In this document: positions 1 to 7,903 of the stretch, one piece after another | Layout of the letters: every line of letters begins with the position of its first letter | How positions within the stretch are numbered: position 1 is the first letter of the stretch | DNA from: Gammaproteobacteria bacterium | Lineage (GTDB): Bacteria > Pseudomonadota > Gammaproteobacteria > Pseudomonadales > Azotimanducaceae | Reading direction: 5' to 3' | DNA: 15,519 nt | NCBI GenBank assembly: GCA_003228415.1 | Contig: QIDL01000071.1 | Span: 1 to 15,519, forward strand | Notes under the pieces: generated by a model | Seen by the model: only the letters and a program-made list of their open reading frames with translations | Database searches by the model: none | What the model was told of the DNA's origin: nothing | Position numbers and translations under genes: made by a program

Positions 1-1251
1 CGCAGCAGTGGTCGGCCGCGATCCCGCAATGAGGAACTGGATGAGTTTTTCCGTCGGTTTTTTCCACCCCACCCGAGGCAGAGAACACCGGAGCCTTACG
101 CACGACCCCGATCCCTGGGATCCGGATTTATTCTCGAGGATGGTTACATCCTGACTAATAATCACGTGGTGGATGGCGCCGATGAGATTCTGGTGCGCTT
201 CAGCGATCGCCGTGAGCTGAACGCCGAACTCGTCGGGGCGGACCCACGATCGGATCTTGCCCTGTTGAAGGTGGAAGCCGACGACTTACCGGCGGTGAAG
301 CTGGGTCACTCCAAGTCGTTGAAAGTAGGGGAATGGGTGCTGGCGATTGGTTCACCGTTCGGCTTCGACTATTCCGTCACCGCTGGCATCGTCAGTGCCA
401 AGGGGCGGAGCCTGCCGACAGAACTCAATGAAAACTACGTGCCTTACATTCAAACCGACGTGGCGATCAATCCTGGTAATTCTGGCGGGCCGCTATTCAA
501 TCTCAGCGGCGAGGTCGTTGGTATCAATTCTCAGATTTACTCCAACTCCGGTGGGTTCATGGGCGTCTCGTTTGCGATTCCTATCGACGTGGCCATGGAG
601 GTGGTTGCTCAGCTGCGGGAAACGGGACGAGTATCACGTGGTTGGCTGGGCGTAATGATTCAGGAGGTCGATCGAGATCTGGCCGAGAGCTTCGGCCTGG
701 ACCGACCTCACGGTTCGCTGGTTTCCCGGGTCCTCGAGGGCAGTCCGGCTGAAGTAGGTGGCATCCTGGAGGGTGACATCATTACCGCGATCAATGGTCA
801 ACCCATCGACTTTTCGGTTGAGCTCCCGCATTTCGTGGGTCGTATTCGTGCCGGTAGCGATGCCGAGCTGGATGTTATTCGCGAAGGCGAGCACATTGTA
901 CTGACCCTTGAAATCGGTGAGGCGCCGGAACGCGGAGAATCTCTAGTGGGGAACCGCTCGACCGAAACGGGTGGCTCTTCACGACTGGGCCTCACGGTGG
1001 AGCCAATCCCCGATCAGGTGCGCGAACGGCTCGCCATCGAGGGCGGCGTCAGAGTGGTCGATGCCAGTGGGGCAGCCCAGGAGAGCGGCGTGCAACCAGG
1101 TGACATCATTACGAAGCTGGACAACCAGTCGATCATGGACCCCAATGGTTTTTTTGCGATCGCAGATGGACTCGCGGCCGGACGGTCGGTGGCCGTCCTG
1201 GTCATTCGAGGCCGCTCGCCGTTGTTTCTGGCGATGCGGGTTCCAGAGTAA
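1..1251 (+). CDS. mucD: Periplasmic serine protease Do/DegP family, 5' end cut by window
   Basis: This is an HtrA-type serine protease and chaperone that degrades or refolds damaged envelope proteins in the periplasm. The frame is open from the first base, so the signal peptide and start lie outside the window; 416 residues are visible. The catalytic triad is complete: His55 in TNNHVV, Asp85 in SDLALLKV and Ser161 in GNSGGPL (fragment numbering), with spacing like that of DegP. Two PDZ domains follow, at about residues 213-307 (GWLGV, then SPAEVGG and GDIITAINGQ) and 328-416 (GVQPGDIITKLDNQ), the usual DegP/DegQ/MucD layout. A start inside the fragment, such as GTG at 166, would remove the catalytic His and is not credible. 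The position just before lepA matches mucD of Pseudomonas, where it restrains alginate sigma-factor signalling. The family is certain; the choice of mucD over degP or degQ rests on context. Confidence 0.93.
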   Translation, partial: RSSGRPRSRNEELDEFFRRFFPPHPRQRTPEPYARPRSLGSGFILEDGYILTNNHVVDGADEILVRFSDRRELNAELVGADPRSDLALLKVEADDLPAVKLGHSKSLKVGEWVLAIGSPFGFDYSVTAGIVSAKGRSLPTELNENYVPYIQTDVAINPGNSGGPLFNLSGEVVGINSQIYSNSGGFMGVSFAIPIDVAMEVVAQLRETGRVSRGWLGVMIQEVDRDLAESFGLDRPHGSLVSRVLEGSPAEVGGILEGDIITAINGQPIDFSVELPHFVGRIRAGSDAELDVIREGEHIVLTLEIGEAPERGESLVGNRSTETGGSSRLGLTVEPIPDQVRERLAIEGGVRVVDASGAAQESGVQPGDIITKLDNQSIMDPNGFFAIADGLAAGRSVAVLVIRGRSPLFLAMRVPE

Positions 1252-1309
1252 AAACTCGCCTGCAATCAATAGATAAGCTACACTCGCGCGCTTTTTTTGC
1301 TTGGAGAAG

Positions 1310-1333
1310 AACCGGATAACCGGGTAACCGGCT
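1310..1333. repeat. Three tandem 8-bp repeats in the lepA leader
   Basis: Three adjacent copies of AACCGGNT lie at 1310-1317, 1318-1325 and 1326-1333, and differ only in the seventh base (A, G, C). A weaker fourth unit (ACACGGGCT) follows. The array ends 20 nt before the preferred GTG start of lepA. An 8-bp period does not keep a reading frame, which argues against the longer lepA product that would begin at TTG 1297. Each unit holds the palindrome CCGG. The role is unknown; an operator-like or structural RNA role is inference. Confidence 0.8.
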
Positions 1334-1353
1334 ACACGGGCTATCGAGTATTT

Positions 1354-3147
1354 GTGCCTGAAACCAACAGAATCCGAAATTTCTCCATCATCGCCCACAT
1401 AGACCATGGAAAGTCGACGCTGGCCGATCGACTGATCCAGCTATGCGGTGGACTGGCTGAGCGCGAGATGGAGGCTCAGGTGCTCGATACAATGGATCTG
1501 GAGCGTGAACGCGGCATCACCATCAAAGCCCAGAGCGTTATGCTGGAGTATCAGACCGCCACCGGCGAAAGCTATCAGCTGAACTTCATCGATACTCCCG
1601 GACACGTGGATTTCAGCTATGAAGTTTCGCGCTCGCTGGCGGCTTGCGAGGGAGCGTTGCTGGTCGTCGACGCAGCCCAGGGTGTCGAAGCTCAATCCGT
1701 TGCCAACTGCTACACGGCCATCGATCAGGGTCTCGAGGTATTGCCGGTGCTCAACAAGATCGATTTACCCCAGGCGGAGCCTGAACGCGCCGCGCAGGAA
1801 ATTGAAGATATTATCGGGTTGGACACCAGTGATGTCATCAGCATCAGTGCTAAAACGGGCCAAGGTGTACCTGAGTTGCTGGAACGAATCGTCAGGGATA
1901 TTCCTCCTCCCGCAGGAGACCGTGAGGCTGCGCCTAAAGCATTGATTATCGATTCGTGGTTTGACAACTATCTAGGCATCGTGTCCCTGGTTCGAGTTGT
2001 AGAAGGCACTTTTAAAAAGGGCGACAAGGTGATCATCAAATCGCTGGGTAAGTCGCACGTGGTCGATGAGTTGGGTTGTTTTACCCCGAAGCGTACGGAA
2101 AAAGCTGTTCTTGAAGCGGGAGAAGTCGGTTATCTGGTCGCAGGGATCAAGGAAATTCGTGGTGCGCCGGTGGGCGATACCATAGTGCTCGCCAAGCATT
2201 CAGACATCGAAGCGTTGCCTGGCTTTGCCCGTCCGAAACCGCAGGTGTATGCTGGTTTGTTTCCCGTTAATTCGGAAGACTTCGAGGCTTTTCGAGAGGC
2301 GCTCCAGAAGTTGAGACTGAATGATGCATCGTTGTTTTACGAGCCTGAGTCGTCCGATGCCCTTGGTTTCGGATTTCGCTGCGGATTTCTCGGTATGCTG
2401 CACATGGAGATCATTCAGGAACGCCTCGAACGGGAATACGACCTCGATCTGATCACGTCTGCGCCGACGGTCGTCTATGAAGTGCTGAATGTAGATGACA
2501 GTGTGGTTCAGGTGGATAACCCGTCACGGCTGCCAGCCCACTATCAGGAGATGCGCGAGCCCATCGCGGAGGTACACATACTGGTTCCGCAGGAATACGT
2601 GGGGAATGTGATCAGCCTTTCGGTCGAACGCCGCGGGGTGCAGAAGAATATGCAGTACTCGTCTGGTCAGGTCGCCATGAGCTGGGAATTACCGTTGAAC
2701 GAAGTCGTGATGGACTTCTTTGACCGGTTGAAATCGATCAGCAGAGGTTTTGCCTCTCTCGACTACAGTTTTGTCCGCTTCGAAGCCTCCAATCTGGTGA
2801 AACTGGAGATTCTCATCAACGGTGAGCGGGTCGATGCGCTGGCAATGATCGTTCACCGCGATCAGGCTCAGTCACGAGGCCGAGCGTTGGCGGAAAAGAT
2901 GAAAGAACTCATTCCACGACAGATGTTCGACGTTGCCATTCAGGCCGCCATCGGCGGTCAGATTATTGCGAGACAGACTGTGAAGGCGTTGCGGAAAAAT
3001 GTGACGGCAAAATGTTACGGTGGCGATGTCACCCGAAAAAAGAAGCTGTTGGAAAAGCAGAAAGCCGGGAAGAAGCGCATGAAGCAGATTGGCAAGGTAG
3101 AGATACCTCAGGAAGCGTTTCTTGCTGCTCTGAAGGTCGAACGCTAG
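1354..3147 (+). CDS. lepA: Translation elongation factor 4 (LepA), ribosome-associated GTPase
   Basis: LepA is a membrane- and ribosome-associated translational GTPase proposed to help stalled or back-translocated ribosomes and 30S biogenesis. From GTG 1354 the product has 597 residues, close to E. coli LepA (599). GTPase motifs are G1 AHIDHGKST (14-22), the switch I sequence RGITIKAQ (53-60), G3 DTPGHVDF (80-87) and G4 NKID (134-137). The LepA-specific C-terminal domain ends in the typical Lys-rich NVTAKCYGGD / KQKAGKKRMKQIGKVEIP region. The frame is open back to TTG 1297, but that extension resembles no LepA N-terminus and crosses an 8-bp tandem repeat; the family normally begins shortly before RNFSIIAHIDHGKST. 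The ribosome-binding site before GTG 1354 is weak (GAG at 1346-1348). lepB follows 11 nt after the stop, the classic lepA-lepB pair. Confidence 0.97.
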   Translation: MPETNRIRNFSIIAHIDHGKSTLADRLIQLCGGLAEREMEAQVLDTMDLERERGITIKAQSVMLEYQTATGESYQLNFIDTPGHVDFSYEVSRSLAACEGALLVVDAAQGVEAQSVANCYTAIDQGLEVLPVLNKIDLPQAEPERAAQEIEDIIGLDTSDVISISAKTGQGVPELLERIVRDIPPPAGDREAAPKALIIDSWFDNYLGIVSLVRVVEGTFKKGDKVIIKSLGKSHVVDELGCFTPKRTEKAVLEAGEVGYLVAGIKEIRGAPVGDTIVLAKHSDIEALPGFARPKPQVYAGLFPVNSEDFEAFREALQKLRLNDASLFYEPESSDALGFGFRCGFLGMLHMEIIQERLEREYDLDLITSAPTVVYEVLNVDDSVVQVDNPSRLPAHYQEMREPIAEVHILVPQEYVGNVISLSVERRGVQKNMQYSSGQVAMSWELPLNEVVMDFFDRLKSISRGFASLDYSFVRFEASNLVKLEILINGERVDALAMIVHRDQAQSRGRALAEKMKELIPRQMFDVAIQAAIGGQIIARQTVKALRKNVTAKCYGGDVTRKKKLLEKQKAGKKRMKQIGKVEIPQEAFLAALKVER

Positions 3148-3152
3148 AGGAT
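3147..3152 (+). promoter_or_regulatory. Ribosome binding site for lepB (supports GTG start)
   Basis: The sequence GAGGAT begins inside the lepA stop codon. Its AGGA core (3148-3151) is 7 nt before GTG 3159, a good spacing. The next in-frame ATG, at 3171, is 19 nt away, so the GTG start is preferred. Confidence 0.6.
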
Positions 3153-3158
3153 AGGGTT

Positions 3159-3968
3159 GTGGATATCGACATGCCATTCGTATTGAGCTGGGCCGTACTG
3201 GTTTCGGGGGCAATCTGGTTGTTTGACGCGTTGATTCTGAAACCCCAGCGTGTGGCTGCGGCGACCACCCTGACCAGCGCCGGTACCCGGGAAATTGATG
3301 CTGAGCGTGTGGCGCAGGAACCGATAATCGTCGAGTATGCCCGTTCATTTTTCCCGATCCTGTTGCTGGTCCTGGTATTGCGCAGTTTTCTTGCTGAGCC
3401 GTATCAAATACCCTCCGAATCCATGGTGCCGACGCTGGAAGTCGGCGATTTCGTGCTGGTGAACAAGTTTGCCTACGGTATTCGACTGCCAGTCATCGGT
3501 ACGAAAATCATCGACGTAGGCGAGCCGCAACGCGGTGATGTCATGGTTTTCATCCCGCCGCACGATCCGCGTTACTTCATCAAGCGGGTCATCGGAATAC
3601 CTGGAGATGTAATCCGATGGGAGAACAAGGCCCTGTTCATCAACGGAAAGAGGGCAGGATACGAATTTGTCAGCCAATTTGAGGAGCGCACCCCATTTGG
3701 ATTCATCCCGATCCGGGAATATACGGAAAAGTTTGCAGAAGGACCTCATCAGATTTATCGCTATGCGATCAACGAACAACCTCGAGAGTGGGTGGTTCCA
3801 GAAGATGGATACTTCATGATGGGCGACAACCGAGGTAAGAGCGAAGACAGTCGAGTCTGGGGATTTGCCCGGGAAAGTAATATTGTCGGTAAGGCTGTTG
3901 CAATCTGGGTTCACAAGGCCCCGGGATTCAACTGGCCCAGCTTCTCCCGAAACCGTTGGTTTGACTGA
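3159..3968 (+). CDS. lepB: Signal peptidase I (leader peptidase)
   Basis: LepB is the inner-membrane serine protease that removes signal peptides from exported proteins; its catalytic domain faces the periplasm. From GTG 3159 it has 269 residues, shorter than E. coli LepB (324). Two hydrophobic segments are visible, about residues 6-27 and 63-78. The Ser-Lys dyad is Ser88 in PSESMVPTL (box B) and Lys142 in YFIKRVIGIPGD (box D). Box E reads MGDNRGKSEDSR at 221-232; the usual form is MGDNRD.S.DSR, so the residue after the Arg is Gly instead of Asp. The frame is open far back into lepA (to 3012), but that part is lepA coding DNA read in another frame. The gene is probably translated from the lepA message, and DUF4845 follows after 15 nt. 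Confidence 0.96.
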   Translation: MDIDMPFVLSWAVLVSGAIWLFDALILKPQRVAAATTLTSAGTREIDAERVAQEPIIVEYARSFFPILLLVLVLRSFLAEPYQIPSESMVPTLEVGDFVLVNKFAYGIRLPVIGTKIIDVGEPQRGDVMVFIPPHDPRYFIKRVIGIPGDVIRWENKALFINGKRAGYEFVSQFEERTPFGFIPIREYTEKFAEGPHQIYRYAINEQPREWVVPEDGYFMMGDNRGKSEDSRVWGFARESNIVGKAVAIWVHKAPGFNWPSFSRNRWFD

Positions 3969-3983
3969 AAGTCGGAGGACGTG

Positions 3984-4355
3984 ATGGTGCGAATGAAATC
4001 GGATCAGCGGGGCGCATCCGCCTTCGGTATGTTGTTGGGCGTGGCGGGACTGGCCGCGGTGGTTACGTTGTTGTTGAGGCTCGGGCCCCACTACGTCGAA
4101 TGGCAGACCATGAAAAGTATCTTCGGCGACATGCCTGCCGCTCAGGTCCATAGCATATCCAAAGAAGAAATCAGGGAATCGCTGAGGAAACGCTTTCGCG
4201 TCAACAGCCTGCGCGACTTCGACCTGCGGGAAATTCTGACCATTGATCGTGCCAAGCAGGGGACGACACTCACGATAATGTACGAACGTCGTGAACCCAT
4301 CGTTGCGAATGTAGATGTCGTTCTGACGTTCAGTGAGCAGTACCAGTACCAATAG
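3984..4355 (+). CDS. DUF4845 small membrane protein of unknown function
   Basis: This is a 123-residue protein with a short basic N-terminus (MVRMKSDQRG), one membrane segment at about residues 12-32 (FGMLLGVAGLAAVVTLLL), the motif LGPHYVEW just after it, and a soluble, probably periplasmic part ending in a Tyr/Gln-rich tail. Size, topology and position between lepB and rnc match the DUF4845 family of Gammaproteobacteria, whose function is not known. A strong ribosome-binding site CGGAGGA (3973-3979) lies 4 nt before ATG 3984. GTG 3981 is too close to it, and ATG 3993 is a possible alternative. The last 23 nt overlap rnc, which suggests that translation of rnc is coupled to this gene. Confidence 0.85.
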   Translation: MVRMKSDQRGASAFGMLLGVAGLAAVVTLLLRLGPHYVEWQTMKSIFGDMPAAQVHSISKEEIRESLRKRFRVNSLRDFDLREILTIDRAKQGTTLTIMYERREPIVANVDVVLTFSEQYQYQ

Positions 4356-5040
4356 CTCATCGGAGCAAATCAGACTCGAGTCCAGACTCGGGTATAGTTT
4401 CCGCGACAAAGAACTGCTGGAACAAGCCCTCACGCATAAGAGTCACTCTCGCAGGCACAATGAAAGGCTCGAGTATCTGGGTGATGCGGTGCTCGGTTTC
4501 GTTATCGCTGAAGCTCTCTATGCCAGCCATCCGGCTTTTGCGGAAGATGCGTTGACCATGATTCGTGCGGACCTGGTTCGTCGGGAAACGCTGGGAGAGG
4601 TGGCGGTGGGGCTGAAGCTGGGTGATTTTTTGCGTCTCGGTCCTGGAGAACGCAAGAGTGGTGGAAAACAGAGGGTATCAATTCTGGCGGATACCGTAGA
4701 GGCGATCATCGGTGCAGTGAGTCAAGATGGCGGCATTGAGGCTGGGCGGGAGCTGGTGTTGCGACTCTATAAAGATGCGCTGGCAAGCGTTGCTGATCTC
4801 AAAATTGAGGCTGTGAAGGATCCGAAAACCAAACTTCAGGAAATCCTCCAGGCTGAATCCCTGCCTCTGCCGGTCTACGATGTTGTCGCCACTGCCGGTG
4901 TTGATCACAAGCGCGAATTTACGGTGGCATGTCGCGTCGAATCTCGTCAGCTCGAAACAACCGGTCAGGGCTCCAATCGACGTGGAGCGGAGAAGATGGC
5001 GGCACAGAGAATGATCGATCGGATGAATGCCAGTGACTGA
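4333..5040 (+). CDS. rnc: Ribonuclease III
   Basis: RNase III cuts double-stranded RNA and processes the rRNA precursor and some mRNAs in the cytoplasm. The product has 235 residues (E. coli 226). The nuclease signature NERLEYLGDAVL is at 43-54. Metal-binding residues fall where expected: Glu44, Glu47, Asp51, Asp120 and Glu123, each six positions later than in the E. coli protein. The C-terminal double-stranded RNA-binding domain covers about 163-232 (DPKTKLQEILQ, then RGAEKMAAQRMI). GTG 4333 is the only usual start codon before the conserved region; it lies inside the end of the DUF4845 gene, with no clear ribosome-binding site, so coupled translation is likely. The 3' end overlaps era by 14 nt. 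Confidence 0.97.
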   Translation: MSSTSTNSSSEQIRLESRLGYSFRDKELLEQALTHKSHSRRHNERLEYLGDAVLGFVIAEALYASHPAFAEDALTMIRADLVRRETLGEVAVGLKLGDFLRLGPGERKSGGKQRVSILADTVEAIIGAVSQDGGIEAGRELVLRLYKDALASVADLKIEAVKDPKTKLQEILQAESLPLPVYDVVATAGVDHKREFTVACRVESRQLETTGQGSNRRGAEKMAAQRMIDRMNASD

Positions 5041-5935
5041 TACCGCTACCGAAGTGCCACGCTGTGGTTATGTTGCACTGGTCGGGCGGCCCAATGTCGG
5101 CAAGTCCACGTTGCTGAACTATCTGTTGCGGCAGAAACTGGCGATCACTTCCCGGAAACCCCAGACCACCCGGCACATCATGCTGGGTGTGGATACCCAG
5201 GGCCCTCGTCAGGCGATCTACGTCGATACGCCAGGTATACACGATCATGCCGACCGGGAGATGAATCGCTATATGGTGAGATCGGCGACTTCCGTGTTGC
5301 GCGATGTGAACCTGATTGTCATGGTTCTGGAACGCGATGCGTGGACGGATGAAGATGAACTGGTGCTTTCCCATGTTCGCCGATCCCAGAAACCGAGCCT
5401 GGTGGCAATCAACAAAGTCGATCAGCTGAAAAGAAAAGAAGCACTTCTGCCGGTAATGGATCGGCTCGGCAAATTGGACGTTTTCGATGCGATCATACCG
5501 ATATCCGCATTGAAGCGGATCGGTCTCGATGGGCTGCAGAAAGAAGTATTCGCTCGCTTGCCGGAGCACCCACACCTTTTTCCTCCCGGCCAGGTCACCG
5601 ATCAAAGCGAAAAATTCATCGTCTCGGAAATCATCCGGGAGAAGCTGATGCGTCGGTATGGAGACGAGATACCACACCGCACCGCGGTGGTGATTGAATC
5701 CTACCAGGTCCTCAATGATGTGGTGGACATCGCTGCCGACATCTATGTGGAACGACATGGCCAGAAGCGCATCATCATCGGTAAGGCTGGTGAGAAACTC
5801 AAATTGATTGGTCAGGAAGCTCGCAAGGACATCGAATCGCTGCTCGACTCCAAGGTGATGTTACGGTTGTGGGTAAAGGTGAAACCGGATTGGACCAATT
5901 CTCCGGCAGCTTTGAAGCGGATGGGATATGACTAG
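5027..5935 (+). CDS. era: GTPase Era, 16S rRNA-binding ribosome assembly factor
   Basis: Era binds the 3' end of 16S rRNA and guides late 30S subunit assembly. The product has 302 residues (E. coli 301). The GTPase domain shows G1 GRPNVGKST (20-28), Thr47/Thr48 for G2, G3 DTPG (67-70), G4 NKVD (129-132) and G5 SAL (160-162). A C-terminal KH domain carries the RNA-binding loop IGKAGEKLK at 251-259. ATG 5027 lies within rnc. GTG 5033, in the same frame two codons later, is an alternative with better spacing from the weak GGA at 5021-5023. The rnc-era-recO order is typical of the class and ties rRNA processing to ribosome assembly. The end overlaps recO by 8 nt. Confidence 0.97.
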   Translation: MPVTDTATEVPRCGYVALVGRPNVGKSTLLNYLLRQKLAITSRKPQTTRHIMLGVDTQGPRQAIYVDTPGIHDHADREMNRYMVRSATSVLRDVNLIVMVLERDAWTDEDELVLSHVRRSQKPSLVAINKVDQLKRKEALLPVMDRLGKLDVFDAIIPISALKRIGLDGLQKEVFARLPEHPHLFPPGQVTDQSEKFIVSEIIREKLMRRYGDEIPHRTAVVIESYQVLNDVVDIAADIYVERHGQKRIIIGKAGEKLKLIGQEARKDIESLLDSKVMLRLWVKVKPDWTNSPAALKRMGYD

Positions 5936-6599
5936 AGTGGCGGACGAGCCCTGTATCGTTCTGCATACCCGACCCTATCGCGAGAGCAGCCTCATTGTCT
6001 CACTCCTGAGTCTGCGTCATGGCCGGGTAGACCTGGTGGCCAGAGGGGTAAGAGGGAGTCGCCGTGGAAGGGCGTTGCAGCCATTCGTGTTGCTCAGGGC
6101 CGGTTGGTCGGGGCGTTCGTCGTTAGGCACGCTCACGGTCTTCGAGACCGAGACGCAACACTGGTTCAAAGGAAATGTGCTGGCATCTGCTTTCTATCTG
6201 GCGGAGCTTACCGTCCGGCTCGTTGGCGAGCGGGAGCCTCAGCCGCGACTGTTCGCTGGTCTGAAGTGGTCATTGGAAAACATTGAGTTTGATCTGGAAC
6301 TGGTGCTCAGGAGCTTTGAAAAGCTTCTGCTCGAAGAGCTTGGCTATGGACTCGACTTCAGCCTGGATACCGACGGGAAACCACTCGATGACCAGATGCT
6401 TTATCGGCTGACCCTCGATCGCGGGTTCAGTCGGGGAGGCGGGGATTTTTCGGGCCGATTGTTGAAACGGATTGGACAGGAAGATTTTTCCGAGCGTTCG
6501 GTCCGCCAGCTGGCAAAAAGAGTGTTGCGGGAGGCTCTGTCTCATCATCTTGGTCCCAAGCCACTGGTGAGCAGACGGTTGCTGGTAAATAGGGCATGA
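5928..6599 (+). CDS. recO: DNA repair protein RecO
   Basis: RecO works with RecR (and RecF) to load RecA onto SSB-coated single-stranded DNA in recombinational repair. The 223-residue product is slightly shorter than E. coli RecO (242). The N-terminal OB-fold region is recognisable (VLHTRPYRESSLIVSLLS, then the basic stretch ARGVRGSRRGRALQPF). The helical middle carries FEKLLLEELGYGLDF, and the C-terminus ends in the family hallmark LREALSHHLGPKPLVSR. No zinc-binding cysteines are present, as is usual in gammaproteobacterial RecO. ATG 5928 overlaps the end of era; GTG 5937 is a possible alternative. The stop overlaps the start of rlmD as ATGA. In Pseudomonas the gene after recO is pdxJ, which is absent here. 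Confidence 0.93.
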   Translation: MTRVADEPCIVLHTRPYRESSLIVSLLSLRHGRVDLVARGVRGSRRGRALQPFVLLRAGWSGRSSLGTLTVFETETQHWFKGNVLASAFYLAELTVRLVGEREPQPRLFAGLKWSLENIEFDLELVLRSFEKLLLEELGYGLDFSLDTDGKPLDDQMLYRLTLDRGFSRGGGDFSGRLLKRIGQEDFSERSVRQLAKRVLREALSHHLGPKPLVSRRLLVNRA

Positions 6600-7903
6600 G
6601 ATCCAAGCCTCCGAAACTCATCGATGTCAGCATCGAGTCCATCGGCAGTGATGGTATCGGCGTCGCTAAGGTCGAGAATCGTACGGTGCGCGTCAAAAAC
6701 GCGCTACCGGGAGAGTCTGTCAGTGCTCGCGTACTGAGAAGCCGGAAAGGTGAATGGCTGTCAGAAGCCCTCGAAGTTTCACGACCCGCCAGACTGCGGG
6801 TCGACCCTCCCTGCAGCTACTACCCGCGTTGTGGGGGCTGTGCGATGCAGCACCTGGCGTATGATTCGCAGATCGAACTGAAGCAACAACGGCTGCTGGA
6901 TGAGCTGAGCGCCGTTGGTGTACAGCCTCTTGTGGTCGATCCGGCGACGCTGGGACCGCGCTTGAACTACCGGACCAAGGCCAGATTCGGGGTGCGGTTG
7001 GTCGATGGCCAGGTGCTGGTGGGTTTTCGTGAGAGCTTCAGCAGTCGGGTCAGCCGCATGGACGGCTGCCTGACGCTGGTTGCGCCCGTGGCCAGGTTAC
7101 TGGCACCGCTGCAGCGATTGATTGCTGCTCTGTCCTGCCCCGACAGGATCCCCCAGGTGGAGGTGGCCGCCGGTGATGGATCCTCGGCTCTCATATTCCG
7201 ACACCTGGAGGCGTTTACCGAGCCGGATCAACAGTTGATTGAGGAATTTGCCCACACACACCAGGTTAAGTGTTTTGGACAGAGCGGTAGCGTTGCCACG
7301 GTGCGGCCGTTGTCCGCCAGTGCCCGAATGCCTTATCTCGGCTACGGAAATCCGGACTATGGGCTTCATTTCCAGTTTTTCCCCACTGACTTTACCCAGG
7401 TGAACCTGGCGATGAACAGAATGCTGGTCAACGCGGCTGTCAACGCGTTCAAGGCTGGACCCGGTGAGCGAGTGCTAGATCTGTTCTGCGGGATCGGTAA
7501 TTTTTCTCTTGCTCTTGCTGCGTCGGGTTTGCAGGTGGAAGGTCTGGAATCTGTCGCGTCGGCTATCGATCGGGCTCGCGAAAATGCGCTGCGCAATCGG
7601 CTCGATGGGTGGTGTGAGTTCGCCGTGCGAGATCTGTATGATCCGGCCTGCCAGGATCTGGGAAGGGCGCCCTATATTCTGATGGATCCGCCGCGGTCCG
7701 GTGCCGGTCCCAATTTGCAGCGGTGGGTGCAACTCGGTGCAACAGAACGCGTCGTCTATGTGAGTTGCTCTCCCACATCGTTCGCTGCCGATGCAAGTGT
7801 TCTGGTCCGGGAAGGATTTGAGCTCGAGCGGGTGGGGCTGTTCGACATGTTCCCTCACACCGCGCACGTAGAGACTTTGGGAGTATTTGCAAGGCGATGG
7901 TGA
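6596..7903 (+). CDS. rlmD: 23S rRNA (uracil-1939-C5) methyltransferase RlmD
   Basis: RlmD (RumA) makes 5-methyluridine at U1939 of 23S rRNA using S-adenosylmethionine. The product has 435 residues (E. coli 433). An N-terminal TRAM domain spans about 5-62. The [4Fe-4S] ligands are Cys73, Cys79 and Cys82 (CSYYPRCGGCAMQHL) plus Cys158 in RMDGCLTL. The methyl-donor site DLFCGIGNFSL is at 295-305, with DPPRSGAG at 364-371. The catalytic nucleophile is Cys391 in VSCSPTSF and the general base is Glu426 in HTAHVETL. The TRAM domain and full length favour RlmD over the shorter RlmC; TrmA lacks the iron-sulphur cluster. The ATG overlaps the recO stop (ATGA), and the 3' end overlaps relA by 7 nt. rlmD next to relA also occurs in E. 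coli and Pseudomonas. Confidence 0.96.
   Translation: MRSKPPKLIDVSIESIGSDGIGVAKVENRTVRVKNALPGESVSARVLRSRKGEWLSEALEVSRPARLRVDPPCSYYPRCGGCAMQHLAYDSQIELKQQRLLDELSAVGVQPLVVDPATLGPRLNYRTKARFGVRLVDGQVLVGFRESFSSRVSRMDGCLTLVAPVARLLAPLQRLIAALSCPDRIPQVEVAAGDGSSALIFRHLEAFTEPDQQLIEEFAHTHQVKCFGQSGSVATVRPLSASARMPYLGYGNPDYGLHFQFFPTDFTQVNLAMNRMLVNAAVNAFKAGPGERVLDLFCGIGNFSLALAASGLQVEGLESVASAIDRARENALRNRLDGWCEFAVRDLYDPACQDLGRAPYILMDPPRSGAGPNLQRWVQLGATERVVYVSCSPTSFAADASVLVREGFELERVGLFDMFPHTAHVETLGVFARRW

Noticed and set aside
1252..1300. Possible promoter (TACACT at 1279-1284) or terminator (GCGCGC plus seven T) between mucD and lepA
   Set aside because: No -35 box lies at a suitable distance from TACACT, and GCGCGC before the T-run has no loop to form a hairpin.
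3012..3158. Extended lepB reading frame reaching back into lepA
   Set aside because: This stretch is lepA coding sequence in another frame, lacks signal peptidase similarity, and a good ribosome-binding site supports the start at 3159.
3345..4433. Long minus-strand open frame (362 codons) opposite lepB and the DUF4845 gene
   Set aside because: Its translation shows no recognisable domain, and it runs antisense to a certain gene; long antisense frames are common in DNA with this codon bias.
4919..5758. Minus-strand open frame (279 codons) opposite era
   Set aside because: Antisense shadow of era; the translation is rich in His and Gln without any motif.
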